This document shows, piece by piece, positions 50,522 to 59,429 of a stretch of DNA of 64,000 nucleotides. The position numbers were made by a program, and so were the translations under genes. The notes below the pieces were generated by a model. The model did not search any database and was not told the origin of the DNA. It saw only the letters and a list, made by a program, of their open reading frames with translations. The stretch is from Polynucleobacter bastaniensis (lineage in GTDB: Bacteria > Pseudomonadota > Gammaproteobacteria > Burkholderiales > Burkholderiaceae). Positions within the stretch are counted from its first letter, which is position 1, and every line of letters begins with the position of its first letter. The stretch lies in NCBI RefSeq assembly GCF_018882205.1, contig NZ_JACVOU010000001.1, positions 310,001 through 374,000 of the forward strand, in the 5' to 3' direction.

Positions 50522-51835
50522 ATGAAAAAATCGCTATTAGCAGTTGCAGCAATCGGCGCATTTGCGTCAGCAGCTCAAGCTCAGTCATCAGTGACCGTAT
50601 ACGGTATTTTGGATGTTGGTTATATCGGTTCTAACTCAGCACAACAGGCATCTAACACAGCTTTAACACCTAACTACGCAACTAACTCTAGTTACCCTAA
50701 CGCAACTCTAAAATCGACCAATAGCTTTTTAGGTCAATCCGCAGAACAAACCTCACGTTTGGGCTTTAAGGGCAATGAAGATTTAGGTGGTGGTAAATCA
50801 GCATTTTTTACTATTGAAACTGGCCTCACACCTAACAGCACAAACTTCACAGCTGTTAATAACCGTCAGTCTTTCGTCGGTTTGAAACAAAATGGTTTGG
50901 GTCAATTTGCTATTGGTACACAGTACACTCCAATCCACGTTGCTATGAGCAAAACTGACGCTGGTGGTCAAAACAATATGATTGGTAGCGTAATCTATAC
51001 TGGTAACGCTGATTCTGGTACAGCTTTATTTACAACCGCTACTAACGCGGCATCTAGTGCATATCAATCACGTGCATCAAACGCAATTACTTTGGATTCT
51101 GAGATTGTTGCTGGATTTCAAGGTCACGCAATGGCAGTTTTGAACAATTCAAACTCTACAACAATTAACACTACAACCGCTGGTTCAACAGCAAACGTTT
51201 CATCTGGTGGCAATACAAACACTAATGGTTGGGGCTTGGGTCTCGATTACACATGGAACAAATTGTTTGTAACAGCTAACTACATGGCTTTAAAGCAATT
51301 GACTACAGCTACCAACTATACTTCTGGTGGTACTACAACGGCAGTAGCTGGTACAACAAATACTGGTGCATGGGCATTGTGGACAGGCGCGCAAGCTGCA
51401 ACTAACGTACAAGACAACACAATGTATGCGGCTTTAACATATGATTTTGGTATCCTTAAGGCTTATGCAAACTACATCAATCGTAAAGCTACTGATACAG
51501 CTAACACTAGTTACTCTCAGAAGCGTACTGCTCAGGAAATTGGTGTACGTTCATATGTAACTCCAACAGTTGAAGCTTGGGCAACTGCTGGTATGGGTAG
51601 TTTTACTCCGTACGGCAACAACCAAGATAGTGCTAAGTTCAATGCATGGCAGTTAGGCTCTAACTATTGGCTCAGCAAGCGTACAAACTTGTATGCTATC
51701 TACGGTCAGTTTGCTCAATCAACTGCTACATACAGAGCTCAAACTGCTGCTCAAGTTACAGCTGGTACATCTACCTCAGGTGTATATTCTGCAAATCAAA
51801 ACAGCTACGCTGTTGGTGTACGTCATACTTTCTAA
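50522..51835 (+). CDS. General porin (Gram-negative, Omp32-like trimeric type)
   Basis: A 437-residue outer-membrane porin. A clear signal peptide spans residues 1-20 (ending AQA), and the mature protein starts QSSVTVYGILDVGY. The 16-strand barrel motifs SRLGFKGNEDLGGG and FVGLKQNGLGQFAIGTQYTP are the betaproteobacterial porin signature. The chain ends in AVGVRHTF, with the C-terminal phenylalanine needed for Bam insertion. Several Thr/Ser/Asn-rich loops are long. A strong ribosome site and terminator suggest high expression. Confidence 0.95.
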   Translation: MKKSLLAVAAIGAFASAAQAQSSVTVYGILDVGYIGSNSAQQASNTALTPNYATNSSYPNATLKSTNSFLGQSAEQTSRLGFKGNEDLGGGKSAFFTIETGLTPNSTNFTAVNNRQSFVGLKQNGLGQFAIGTQYTPIHVAMSKTDAGGQNNMIGSVIYTGNADSGTALFTTATNAASSAYQSRASNAITLDSEIVAGFQGHAMAVLNNSNSTTINTTTAGSTANVSSGGNTNTNGWGLGLDYTWNKLFVTANYMALKQLTTATNYTSGGTTTAVAGTTNTGAWALWTGAQAATNVQDNTMYAALTYDFGILKAYANYINRKATDTANTSYSQKRTAQEIGVRSYVTPTVEAWATAGMGSFTPYGNNQDSAKFNAWQLGSNYWLSKRTNLYAIYGQFAQSTATYRAQTAAQVTAGTSTSGVYSANQNSYAVGVRHTF

Positions 51836-51885
51836 ATTTAAGGCTAGCGTGAGCTAGTATTAAGTCTGGAAATAAGTTGCAAGTT

Positions 51886-51917
51886 AAAACCCATCGTAGA
51901 AATACGGTGGGTTTTTT
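51886..51917 (+). terminator. Intrinsic terminator of the porin gene
   Basis: AAAACCCATCGTA and TACGGTGGGTTTT pair fully (one G-U pair) around a GAAA tetraloop, followed by six T residues. This is a strong terminator 50 bases after the porin stop codon. Confidence 0.9.
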
Positions 51918-52012
51918 CTTTAGTGCAGCCTATAAAAGGTATTTTGTAACACCTATCTATCGCGAAACGATAAATCACAAGTTCGGCAGGTTTTTATAAC
52001 AAAGCCCGTGAA

Positions 52013-52040
52013 TTGACTTGTACTCCTGTCAAACTATTAA
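52013..52040 (+). promoter_or_regulatory. Promoter-like sequence in the porin-mscL gap
   Basis: TTGACT (52013-52018) and TATTAA (52035-52040) are separated by 16 bases, a good sigma-70 match. No plus-strand ORF follows, so it would drive a non-coding transcript. Confidence 0.5.
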
Positions 52041-52044
52041 AGTG

Positions 52045-52155
52045 CTTGTTGAAAGCACATAGGGTGCAAGACTCTACGTAAGTCTATGTTGAAGTGGGGG
52101 CGGCAGCAAAGCAAGCATCGTTGGCTTAGAATCTATCATCACCAAAATGATAATT
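52045..52155 (+). ncRNA. Candidate small RNA with stem-loops
   Basis: Downstream of the promoter-like site lie several local hairpins: GTGCTT/AAGCAC, AGACT/AGTCT and AAGCAA/TTGGCTT. An AT-rich TATCAT/ATGATA hairpin follows at 52134-52152 and may end the transcript. The stretch GGGGGCGGCAGC is unlike its AT-rich surroundings. I could not match it to 6S, tmRNA, RNase P or SRP RNA. The boundaries are approximate. The 358-base gap between porin and mscL contains no ORF. Confidence 0.4.
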
Positions 52156-52193
52156 TATTATCCGAATACATTTATATTAAATAGTTCAGCGTT

Positions 52194-52616
52194 TTATTTT
52201 TTTAAATTATCCCGAATTTCCCTCAGAAGCAAAATATCTTCTGATACCGAAGACTCAGGCGGCGCGTCTATTAAACGTACTTTATTGACTATTTTGACCA
52301 TCTGGAAGATGACAAATGCCAATAGGATGAAGTTGATAGAGATGGTGATGAAGTTGCCATAAGCAAAAATAGGTATTCCAGCCTTTTTAAGGGCATCAAA
52401 GGTCCTTGGTACTCCCCCTGGAACATTGCCAAGTACTAAGAAGAGGTTCGTGAAGTCAATATGACCCCCCAAAAGGGTGGAAATCACTGGCATGACGATG
52501 TCATTTACGAGGGAATCCACAATCTTCCCAAATGCCCCGCCAATGATTACGCCAACCGCTAAATCAATGACATTACCCTTGACCGCAAAGCCCCGAAATT
52601 CCTTTAAAACAGCCAT
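52194..52616 (-). CDS. mscL: Large-conductance mechanosensitive channel
   Basis: A 140-residue MscL that opens as a pentamer under osmotic downshock. The N-terminal helix and first membrane segment read [33 protein letters not shown], with the gate-lining [10 protein letters not shown]. The second segment is [20 protein letters not shown]. Length is normal. It is transcribed toward the candidate RNA region. Confidence 0.96.
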   Translation of the reverse strand: MAVLKEFRGFAVKGNVIDLAVGVIIGGAFGKIVDSLVNDIVMPVISTLLGGHIDFTNLFLVLGNVPGGVPRTFDALKKAGIPIFAYGNFITISINFILLAFVIFQMVKIVNKVRLIDAPPESSVSEDILLLREIRDNLKK

Positions 52617-52670
52617 AAATACCTTTCATTTCATATGGATTGAGATTAACTCAAAATTAACCCCATAACT

Positions 52671-52700
52671 TTGATGCACACTCCATTTTTACTTTAAAAT
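52671..52700 (+). promoter_or_regulatory. Likely promoter of petABC
   Basis: TTGATG (52671-52676) and TAAAAT (52695-52700) are 18 bases apart and lie about 50 bases before the petA start. This is a plausible sigma-70 promoter in the divergent gap with mscL. Confidence 0.45.
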
Positions 52701-52752
52701 CTCACCTTTAAGTATTTTTACCTATAAATGCCCTTTTCGAGGAATTTTGTAA

Positions 52753-53355
52753 ATGAGTAACAAGCCCAGTATGGATAAGGATCGCCGTAAATGGTTGATC
52801 GCCACTTCAGCAGTCGGAGGCGTCGGCGCTGCTGCAGCCCTTTACCCCTTTGTTGATAGCTTTGAGCCTTCTGAGCGTGCCAAGGCCGCTGGAGCTGCGG
52901 TTGAGATCGATATTTCTGGCATGCAGCCCGATGAGATGCGTATGGTTGAGTGGCGCGGTAAGCCAGTTTGGGTTGTGCGCCGTACTCCTGAGCAAGTTGC
53001 CGAGCTTTCCAAGATTGATGCAGAGCTCGCAGATCCTGATTCTTTAAGGGATCCAGCTCAATTTACCCCGCCTTATGCGCAAAATCAATGGCGCTCAATT
53101 AAGCCTGAATACATGGTTGTAGTGGGTATTTGCACGCATTTGGGATGCTCGCCTACGCCTAAGTTTGAGGCAGGTACTCAACCTTCCTTACCAAACACAT
53201 GGCAGGGTGGTTTCCTTTGTCCATGCCATGGGTCTACCTTTGATATGGCAGGCCGTGTATTTAAGAACAAACCAGCTCCAGACAATATGGAAGTGCCGCC
53301 ACACATGTATTTGAGCGACACCAAAATTCTGGTTGGCGAAGACAAGAAGGCCTAA
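52753..53355 (+). CDS. petA: Ubiquinol-cytochrome c reductase, Rieske iron-sulfur subunit
   Basis: A 200-residue Rieske protein. The N terminus has a twin-arginine signal-anchor (DRRKWLIATSAVGGVGAAAA), so it is exported folded by Tat, whose genes lie at 47271-48853. The 2Fe-2S ligands are in CTHLGCSPT and CPCHGSTFD. It is part of the inner-membrane bc1 complex. GAGGAA precedes the ATG. petB follows after 10 bases. Confidence 0.96.
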   Translation: MSNKPSMDKDRRKWLIATSAVGGVGAAAALYPFVDSFEPSERAKAAGAAVEIDISGMQPDEMRMVEWRGKPVWVVRRTPEQVAELSKIDAELADPDSLRDPAQFTPPYAQNQWRSIKPEYMVVVGICTHLGCSPTPKFEAGTQPSLPNTWQGGFLCPCHGSTFDMAGRVFKNKPAPDNMEVPPHMYLSDTKILVGEDKKA

Positions 53356-53365
53356 GGAGAAATAA

Positions 53366-54766
53366 ATGGCATTTCACGAAAAAGAAGTCCCAGCAAACGC
53401 ATCTGCCGCAGTGAAGATGATGGCTTGGGTTGACTCACGCCTTCCTGTCACTGAAGCCTTTAAGCGTCATATGAGCGAGTATTACGCTCCTAAGAATCTG
53501 AATTTCTTCTATATCTTTGGTGCCTTAGCTATTGTGGTTTTGGCCATTCAGATTATTACCGGTATCTTCTTAACCATGAACTACAAACCAGATGCTGCTA
53601 AGGCATTTGAGTCTGTTGAATACATCATGCGCGAAGTGCCATTCGGTTGGTTGATCCGCTACATGCACTCGACTGGAGCTTCAATGTTCTTCGTAGTGGT
53701 TTACATGCACATGTTCCGCGGATTGATTTACGGTTCTTATCGCAAACCACGTGAACTCATTTGGATCTTCGGATGTGCGATTTTCTTGGCCTTAATGGGT
53801 GAGGCGTTCTTTGGTTACTTGCTTCCATGGGGTCAAATGTCCTATTGGGGCGCTCAAGTGATCGTGAACTTATTTTCTGCGATTCCATTGATTGGTCCAG
53901 ACCTATCCCTATGGTTACGTGGCGACTATGTAGTTGGTGATGCAACTCTCAACCGCTTCTTCGCATTCCACGTGATTGCTATTCCACTCGTCTTAATTGG
54001 TTTAGTTGCAGCACACATTCTGGCATTGCATGAAGTAGGCTCAAATAACCCAGATGGAATTGAGATTAAGAATACAGTTAACGAAAAAGGTATTCCTTTA
54101 GACGGAATTCCTTTCCATCCTTTTTACAGTGTCCATGACATCATGTATCTTGGTGGCTTCTTGATCATCTTTGCTTCGATTGTTTTCTTTGCGCCAGAGA
54201 TGGGCGGTTATTTCTTGGAAGCGAACAATTTCATTCCAGCAAACCCGTTTGTCACGCCGACGCATATTGCACCGGTTTGGTATTTCACACCGTTCTATTC
54301 AATGTTGCGCGCTACTACTACGAATTTCCTGTTGCCTTTATGGATTTTCTTGGCAGTGATTTTGGGAATGTTTGCTCTGCAGTCTAAGAGCATCAAAGTA
54401 AAAGGGGCTTGCGCAATCATTGCACTAGTTTTAGCTGCTAGCTTTTATGCGCTTGATGCCAAGTTTTGGGGTGTTGTAATCATGGGCGGTTCTGTTGTGA
54501 TCCTGTTCTTTTTGCCATGGTTAGATCATTCTCCAGTGAAGTCGATTCGTTATCGCCCACAATTTCATAAGTACATTTATGGAACCTTTATTCTGACCTT
54601 TGTGGTTTTGGGTTACCTGGGTATCGAGCCGCCATCACCTCTGTACGAAAAGATTTCTCAGATTTGCACTATTTATTACCTGGGCTTCTTCTTGGCAATG
54701 CCGTTCTGGAGCAAGCTTGGTACATTCAAGCCAGTTCCAACTCGCGTTACTTTTAAGCCCCATTAA
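53366..54766 (+). CDS. petB: Ubiquinol-cytochrome c reductase, cytochrome b subunit
   Basis: A 466-residue membrane protein with two b-type haems. The haem-binding helices carry RYMHSTGASMFFVVVYMHMF and FAFHVIAIPLVLIGLVAAHI. The Qo-site region shows PEWY-like HIAPVWYFTPFYSMLRA and WGAQVIVNLFSAIPLIG. It is the core of the bc1 complex. It is a fused full-length form, not split as in b6f. Confidence 0.96.
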   Translation: MAFHEKEVPANASAAVKMMAWVDSRLPVTEAFKRHMSEYYAPKNLNFFYIFGALAIVVLAIQIITGIFLTMNYKPDAAKAFESVEYIMREVPFGWLIRYMHSTGASMFFVVVYMHMFRGLIYGSYRKPRELIWIFGCAIFLALMGEAFFGYLLPWGQMSYWGAQVIVNLFSAIPLIGPDLSLWLRGDYVVGDATLNRFFAFHVIAIPLVLIGLVAAHILALHEVGSNNPDGIEIKNTVNEKGIPLDGIPFHPFYSVHDIMYLGGFLIIFASIVFFAPEMGGYFLEANNFIPANPFVTPTHIAPVWYFTPFYSMLRATTTNFLLPLWIFLAVILGMFALQSKSIKVKGACAIIALVLAASFYALDAKFWGVVIMGGSVVILFFLPWLDHSPVKSIRYRPQFHKYIYGTFILTFVVLGYLGIEPPSPLYEKISQICTIYYLGFFLAMPFWSKLGTFKPVPTRVTFKPH

Positions 54767-54795
54767 TTCAGATACCCGAGAAATTAGGAACTAGT

Positions 54796-55569
54796 ATGAA
54801 ACGAATTTTGCACACTGTGATGGGCGTCTGTCAGGCAACTGCAATGATTGCCGCCCTTGGTTTTGGTTTAACTGCAAATGCAAGTGAGGGCGGTTTCCCG
54901 TTGGAGACTGCACCAAATCGCGTTAGTAATAATGCTTCTTTGCAAAATGGCGCTAAGATATTTGTCAACTATTGCTTGAACTGTCACTCAGCTACAAGCG
55001 TGCGTTACAACCGCATGCGTGACATTGGTCTGACAGATCAAGAAATTAAAGATAACTTGATTTTGACTGACGCTAAAGTGGGTGATTTGATGACTATTTC
55101 AATGTCACCCAAAGATGGCAAAGCTTTCTTTGGCAAGACTCCTCCGGACTTGTCTGTAGAAGCGCGTGCACGTGGTACCGATTGGCTTTATACCTACTTC
55201 CGTACTTTCTATAAAGATGATGCTACCCAAACCGGCTGGAATAACTTGGTGTATCCGAACGTGGGTATGCCCCATGTTCTCTGGCAGTTGCAGGGTGAGC
55301 GTGCTGCAAAGTTTGAAGAGCGTCCAGACCCACACGACGCAAGCCGTGTAGAGAAAAAATTTGTTAGTTTTGAGCAGCTGACCCCGGGAACAATGAAGCC
55401 TCAAGAGTACGACGACAACATCGCTGACTTAGTTGCCTTTCTGTCATGGATGGCTGAACCAGTACAACTTGAGCGCAAGCGTTTGGGTGTGATTGTGTTG
55501 ATCTTCTTGGCAATCTTCACGCTGGTAGCTTCACGTTTGAATAAGGCTTACTGGAAAGACATTCACTAA
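54796..55569 (+). CDS. petC: Ubiquinol-cytochrome c reductase, cytochrome c1 subunit
   Basis: A 257-residue cytochrome c1 with a signal peptide (1-29, ending ANA), the haem-attachment motif CLNCH, and a C-terminal membrane anchor (about 228-248, LGVIVLIFLAIFTLVAS). The methionine ligand is probably in VGDLMTISM or PNVGMPHV. It completes petABC and passes electrons to periplasmic cytochromes such as the one encoded at 15596. Confidence 0.95.
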   Translation: MKRILHTVMGVCQATAMIAALGFGLTANASEGGFPLETAPNRVSNNASLQNGAKIFVNYCLNCHSATSVRYNRMRDIGLTDQEIKDNLILTDAKVGDLMTISMSPKDGKAFFGKTPPDLSVEARARGTDWLYTYFRTFYKDDATQTGWNNLVYPNVGMPHVLWQLQGERAAKFEERPDPHDASRVEKKFVSFEQLTPGTMKPQEYDDNIADLVAFLSWMAEPVQLERKRLGVIVLIFLAIFTLVASRLNKAYWKDIH

Positions 55570-55646
55570 GCTAAGTTTTTAAGATTTAAAGTCGCAGTTG
55601 TTTGTGCGTTTGTTGTATTGAAGTAGATATTTAAGGAAATAAATTT

Positions 55647-56258
55647 ATGATGGTGTTGTACTCGGGCACTAACTGCCCATTCTCGCAACGCTGCCGTCTG
55701 GTGCTTTTTGAAAAAGGTATGGACTTTGAAATCCGTGATGTGGACTTGTTTAACAAGCCAGAAGACATCTCGGTAATGAACCCTTATGGCCAAGTTCCAA
55801 TCTTGGTTGAGCGCGACTTGATTTTGTATGAGTCAAACATCATTAATGAATATATTGATGAGCGTTTTCCTCATCCACAATTGATGCCGCCTGATCCTGT
55901 AGCACGCGCACGCGCACGCCTCTTCCTCTTCAATTTTGAGAAAGAGTTGTTTGTGCATGTGGCTGCATTGGAGAATGAAAAAGGCAAGGCAGCAGATAAG
56001 ACTCATGAAAAAGCGCGTTTAGCCATTCGTGATCGATTAACTCAGCTCGCTCCCATTTTTGTGAAGAACAAGTACATGCTGGGTGAAGAGTTTTCTATGC
56101 TGGATGTAGCAATCGCACCTTTATTGTGGCGTTTGGAGCATTACGGTATTGATCTCTCACGTAATGCAGCTCCTCTCTTGAAGTACGCCGAGCGTATTTT
56201 TAGCAGACCTGCTTACATCGAGGCATTGACTCCCTCAGAAAAGGTAATGCGTCGCTAA
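55647..56258 (+). CDS. sspA: Stringent starvation protein A (GST-like)
   Basis: A 203-residue protein with a glutathione-S-transferase fold: MVLYSGTNCPFSQRCRLVLFEKG, MNPYGQVPILVERDLILYES and the all-helical C-terminal domain. In E. coli SspA binds RNA polymerase and controls stress and virulence genes. The pair with sspB downstream of petABC is conserved in Beta- and Gammaproteobacteria. Confidence 0.93.
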   Translation: MMVLYSGTNCPFSQRCRLVLFEKGMDFEIRDVDLFNKPEDISVMNPYGQVPILVERDLILYESNIINEYIDERFPHPQLMPPDPVARARARLFLFNFEKELFVHVAALENEKGKAADKTHEKARLAIRDRLTQLAPIFVKNKYMLGEEFSMLDVAIAPLLWRLEHYGIDLSRNAAPLLKYAERIFSRPAYIEALTPSEKVMRR

Positions 56259-56289
56259 GCGGCTCATTACTCAGGCTGGAAGAATAAGC

Positions 56290-56691
56290 ATGTCTGATAT
56301 TCCAAGCAATAAACCCTACCTAATCCGTGCCCTACATCAGTGGTGCACGGATTTTGGTTTTACGCCCTTCATGGCAGTCTTTGTGGACTCTAGTGTTGAA
56401 GTGCCTATGGAGTTTGTGAAGAAGGATGAAATTGTTTTAAATCTCTCCTTGGAGGCCTGCCATCAGCTGAATTTAGATAATGATTGGATCAGTTTTCAGG
56501 CAAGATTTGGTGGTGTTCCAAGAAAAATCATAGTCCCTGTAAGCCATGTTTTAGCAATCTATGCACGAGAGAATGGCCAGGGAATGTCCTTCCCTTTTGA
56601 TGCCACTCAGGCCGGGAAACTCGAAGAAGATGCCCCCGAGAATGCTGAAAAGCCAAAAGCCAATAGACCTTCCTTGACGATTGTGAAATAG
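56290..56691 (+). CDS. sspB: ClpXP protease specificity-enhancing factor SspB
   Basis: A 133-residue SspB that delivers ssrA-tagged proteins to ClpXP. The substrate-binding domain has PYLIRALHQWCTDFGFTPF and FGGVPRKIIVPVSHVLAIYARENGQGM. The C-terminal linker ends in a short basic tail (NRPSLTIVK), the ClpX-docking motif. It is 31 bases after sspA. Confidence 0.94.
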   Translation: MSDIPSNKPYLIRALHQWCTDFGFTPFMAVFVDSSVEVPMEFVKKDEIVLNLSLEACHQLNLDNDWISFQARFGGVPRKIIVPVSHVLAIYARENGQGMSFPFDATQAGKLEEDAPENAEKPKANRPSLTIVK

Positions 56692-56699
56692 GTTAAAAT
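56674..56699 (+). promoter_or_regulatory. Possible tRNA-Thr promoter
   Basis: TTGACG (56674-56679) and TAAAAT (56694-56699) lie at the 3' end of sspB, just before the tRNA. The 14-base spacing is shorter than the optimum, so the match is weak. Confidence 0.35.
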
Positions 56700-56709
56700 A
56701 TCATCCGTT

Positions 56710-56785
56710 GCCCCTTTAGCTCATCTGGTAGAGCAACTGATTTGTAATCAGTAGGTGGTCTGTTCGAGTCGGACAAGGGGCACCA
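56710..56785 (+). tRNA. tRNA-Thr, anticodon TGT
   Basis: The acceptor stem GCCCCTT pairs with AAGGGGC, the anticodon arm is ACTGA-TTTGTAA-TCAGT with anticodon TGT (reads ACA), and the T arm GTCTG-TTCGAGT-CGGAC carries one G-U pair. The CCA end is encoded (56783-56785). A G-C rich cloverleaf with normal D arm (GCTC...GAGC) supports function. Confidence 0.97.
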
Positions 56786-56838
56786 AAAACTCCAAAAAGG
56801 ATTTACAGTATGTCTCTGTAAATCCTTTTTGGAGTTTT
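56786..56838 (+). terminator. Long perfect hairpin after tRNA-Thr
   Basis: Two 23-base arms (56786-56808 and 56816-56838) are exact reverse complements, separated by the 7-base loop TATGTCT. The first arm begins right after the encoded CCA. The distal arm ends in TTTT, so it can act as a terminator, but a perfect 23-bp stem is much longer than needed. Confidence 0.75.
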
Positions 56839-56860
56839 GTGAGAGAGTAAAAAATAGAAG

Positions 56861-58732
56861 ATGATCAATCCAGCGGCACATCTAATAAATCTTGCAATGG
56901 AGTACCTCCGAAAGAATGACTTAGTTGGCGCAGAGCGCTTGTTACGCAAAGCAAAAATATTGAGCCCTAAAGATTCGGAGGTCCTTCGATTATTAGGGGT
57001 GCTATTTGCGTTTCAGAATAACAGAGCTGAAGCTCTTAACATGTTTGATCGTGCAATCAAGGTAGAACCTAAAAACTGGTTGGCTCATCTTAACCGTGGA
57101 AACGTATTAAAAGATCTAAATAAATATGCAGAGTCTATGAAATGCTATGACCTTGCTATTTCATTGCAGTCAAACCATAGTGAGACCTACAACAACAAGG
57201 GTAATCTTCTCCAAGACCTTAACAAATATGATGAAGCTTTAAGTGCATATGAAAAAGCAATATTAATACAACCTAATTATGTAGAGGCTTACTGTAACAT
57301 GGGTAATGCGCTACAAAATTTAAACCGCATCAACGAAGCTTTGCGGGCATATCAGATTGGAATCGATCTAGATCAAGAAAATAGTGCAAATCTTGGGGCT
57401 TTAATTCATTGCAAAATGAAGCTGTGTGACTGGGCTGGAATTGAAGATCAATTCAGAAAACTTTCAAGTAGCAAGTCATTTCATAGAAAAAAAATTCATC
57501 CTTTTCACTTATTGCCATTTTTAGATAATCCAATGGTGATCAAAAAACTTACTGAAGAATATGTAAGTAGTGAGTATTTCCCTAAGACGGATTTGGGTGA
57601 AATTGCCCGTAGGGATCATTCAAAAAAATTACGCATTGGTTATTTTTCTGCCGATTTTAAAAATCACCCTGTCTCATTTTTAATTGCTGGGATGCTTAAT
57701 GCGCACAATAAAGAAGATTTCGAATTAATTGCATTTTCAACAAACTTAAAGCCGCCGGATGAAATGACCAAGACCATCAAAAATTCTTTTGATGAATTCA
57801 TTGATGTGAGTTTAATGAGTGATTATTCAGTAGCAAGATTAGCTAGGGATAAAGCAATTGATATCGCGGTTGATCTCGGTGGTATAACTCAAGATGCTAA
57901 GTTAGGTATTTTTTCATACCGGGCGGCACCAATTCAAATTGGCTATATTGGATATCTAGGAACGCTAGCCGCCCCTTACATGGATTACATTATTGCTGAT
58001 AAAACTATCATTCCAGATAATCTCCAAAACGAGTATTCAGAGAAAGTTATTTATTTACCTAGTTATCAAGCAAATGATGATAGGACAATAATTTCTGAAA
58101 AGGTATTTACTAGAGAAGAGTTGGGTTTGCCAGAGAGGGGCTTTGTTTACTGCTGCTTTAATAATGGTTTTAAGATAACCCCGGCAATATTTGATAGCTG
58201 GGCAAGAATATTGATTGCAGTTCCTGATAGCTCCCTACTTGTATATGCTGATAGTGAAAGCGTAAGACTAAATTTGACAAAAGAAATCGAACGTCGAGGG
58301 GTCAATAGCGGTAGACTTATTTTTGCAGATCGATTAAAGCGTGACGAGTATCTCGCACGATATCGGATTGCAGATTTATTTCTAGATACATCCCCATATA
58401 ATGCTGGTACGACTGCGAGTGACGCATTATGGGCCGGACTCCCTGTCCTTACTTTCTTGGGACAGTCTTTCTCTGCTCGAATGTGCGGCAGCCTTTTGAA
58501 CGCAATTGGCCTGCCAGAGTTGGTGGCCTCATCACAGAAAGAGTATGAGGATTTAGCGATCAGCATTGGCAAGGATCCAGTAAGAATCGCAGTCCTCAAG
58601 AATAAATTAGTAGAAAATCGCCTCACCACACCATTATTTAATACTAAATTATTCACAAAGAATCTAGAGTCTGCTTATAAAAAATCTTATGAGCGCTATC
58701 AATCGAGCCTTGCGCCTGAGCATATTTATTAA
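56861..58732 (+). CDS. TPR-containing O-GlcNAc transferase-like glycosyltransferase (GT41)
   Basis: A 623-residue protein with TPR repeats in the first half (about 8-175, e.g. NRGNVLKDLNKYAESMKCYDLAISL) and a GT41 catalytic region (about 255-615). His269 (SADFKNHPVSF) and Lys438 (GFKITP) match the catalytic histidine and UDP-binding lysine of OGT. NAGTTASDALWAGLPVL is the typical UDP-site loop. Such enzymes add sugar to serine or threonine of proteins. The target is unknown. AT content is higher than in the neighbouring core genes. It heads a three-gene cluster behind tRNA-Thr. Confidence 0.9.
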   Translation: MINPAAHLINLAMEYLRKNDLVGAERLLRKAKILSPKDSEVLRLLGVLFAFQNNRAEALNMFDRAIKVEPKNWLAHLNRGNVLKDLNKYAESMKCYDLAISLQSNHSETYNNKGNLLQDLNKYDEALSAYEKAILIQPNYVEAYCNMGNALQNLNRINEALRAYQIGIDLDQENSANLGALIHCKMKLCDWAGIEDQFRKLSSSKSFHRKKIHPFHLLPFLDNPMVIKKLTEEYVSSEYFPKTDLGEIARRDHSKKLRIGYFSADFKNHPVSFLIAGMLNAHNKEDFELIAFSTNLKPPDEMTKTIKNSFDEFIDVSLMSDYSVARLARDKAIDIAVDLGGITQDAKLGIFSYRAAPIQIGYIGYLGTLAAPYMDYIIADKTIIPDNLQNEYSEKVIYLPSYQANDDRTIISEKVFTREELGLPERGFVYCCFNNGFKITPAIFDSWARILIAVPDSSLLVYADSESVRLNLTKEIERRGVNSGRLIFADRLKRDEYLARYRIADLFLDTSPYNAGTTASDALWAGLPVLTFLGQSFSARMCGSLLNAIGLPELVASSQKEYEDLAISIGKDPVRIAVLKNKLVENRLTTPLFNTKLFTKNLESAYKKSYERYQSSLAPEHIY

Positions 58733-58736
58733 ATAT

Positions 58737-59429
58737 ATGAATGAAAATATAAAAATCAAATTTGTAGTTGCTACAAGGCAAAGTGCGGAAAAATTTTGGA
58801 GTAATGGTGCCACTGGAGTCTCTTTGGCGCTCTTCCCGAGCCCCCACCTAGAGGTAGTCCTCTATCCTGAAAATACTAAGGGCTTATCTGAAATCTATAA
58901 CAAAGAGATTGAGCAGTCTAAGTATGATCCATGCTTGCTGGTCTTTGCTCATGATGACTTGCACATCCTTGATTTTTTCTGGATACAGCAAATCTTTAAT
59001 GGATTATCTCACTTCGGCATAGTTGGCGTGGCAGGAAACAGGCGACGAATTCCACTCCAGCCCGCTTGGGCATTTATTGATGAAAAATTAACATGGGATC
59101 TGCCTGAAAATTTAAGTGGCGTTGTGGGTCATGGGTCTTCATTTCCGCCGACTGCTATTAGTAATTTTGGGCCACCCTTCCAGGAGGTAAAGCTTCTTGA
59201 TGGGCTCATGCTGGCAGCCTTTAGCGAGACCTTAATTAAAAATCATATGCGCTTTGATGAGAAATTTAAATTTCATTTTTACGATATGGATTTTTGTCGA
59301 CAAGCAGAAGTTCGCGGAATATCCATGGGTACTATTCCCCTGTCGCTTATTCACCAGAGCGGGGGTAATTTTGGCTCCGAGGATTGGAAAAGCTCTTATC
59401 AGAAATACTTAAATAAATGGGATCAGTAA
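58737..59429 (+). CDS. Glycosyltransferase-like protein (GT2-like fold)
   Basis: A 230-residue protein with GT-A-like features: the acidic loop FAHDDLHILD in the first half and FHFYDMDFCRQAEVRG near the end, a common GT2 metal and acceptor region. It lacks membrane segments. I chose ATG 58737, 4 bases after the GT41 stop. An earlier in-frame ATG at 58689 overlaps that gene. Neither has a clear ribosome site. It overlaps the methyltransferase start by one base. The sugar donor is unknown. Confidence 0.75.
   Translation: MNENIKIKFVVATRQSAEKFWSNGATGVSLALFPSPHLEVVLYPENTKGLSEIYNKEIEQSKYDPCLLVFAHDDLHILDFFWIQQIFNGLSHFGIVGVAGNRRRIPLQPAWAFIDEKLTWDLPENLSGVVGHGSSFPPTAISNFGPPFQEVKLLDGLMLAAFSETLIKNHMRFDEKFKFHFYDMDFCRQAEVRGISMGTIPLSLIHQSGGNFGSEDWKSSYQKYLNKWDQ

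Noticed and set aside
52045..52155. Identification of the structured region as 6S RNA, tmRNA, SRP or RNase P
   Set aside because: None of the characteristic sequence blocks I know for these RNAs are present; it is listed only as a candidate ncRNA.
58147..58656. 169-codon minus-strand frame inside the GT41 gene
   Set aside because: Antisense shadow of a well-supported gene, with no recognisable motif.
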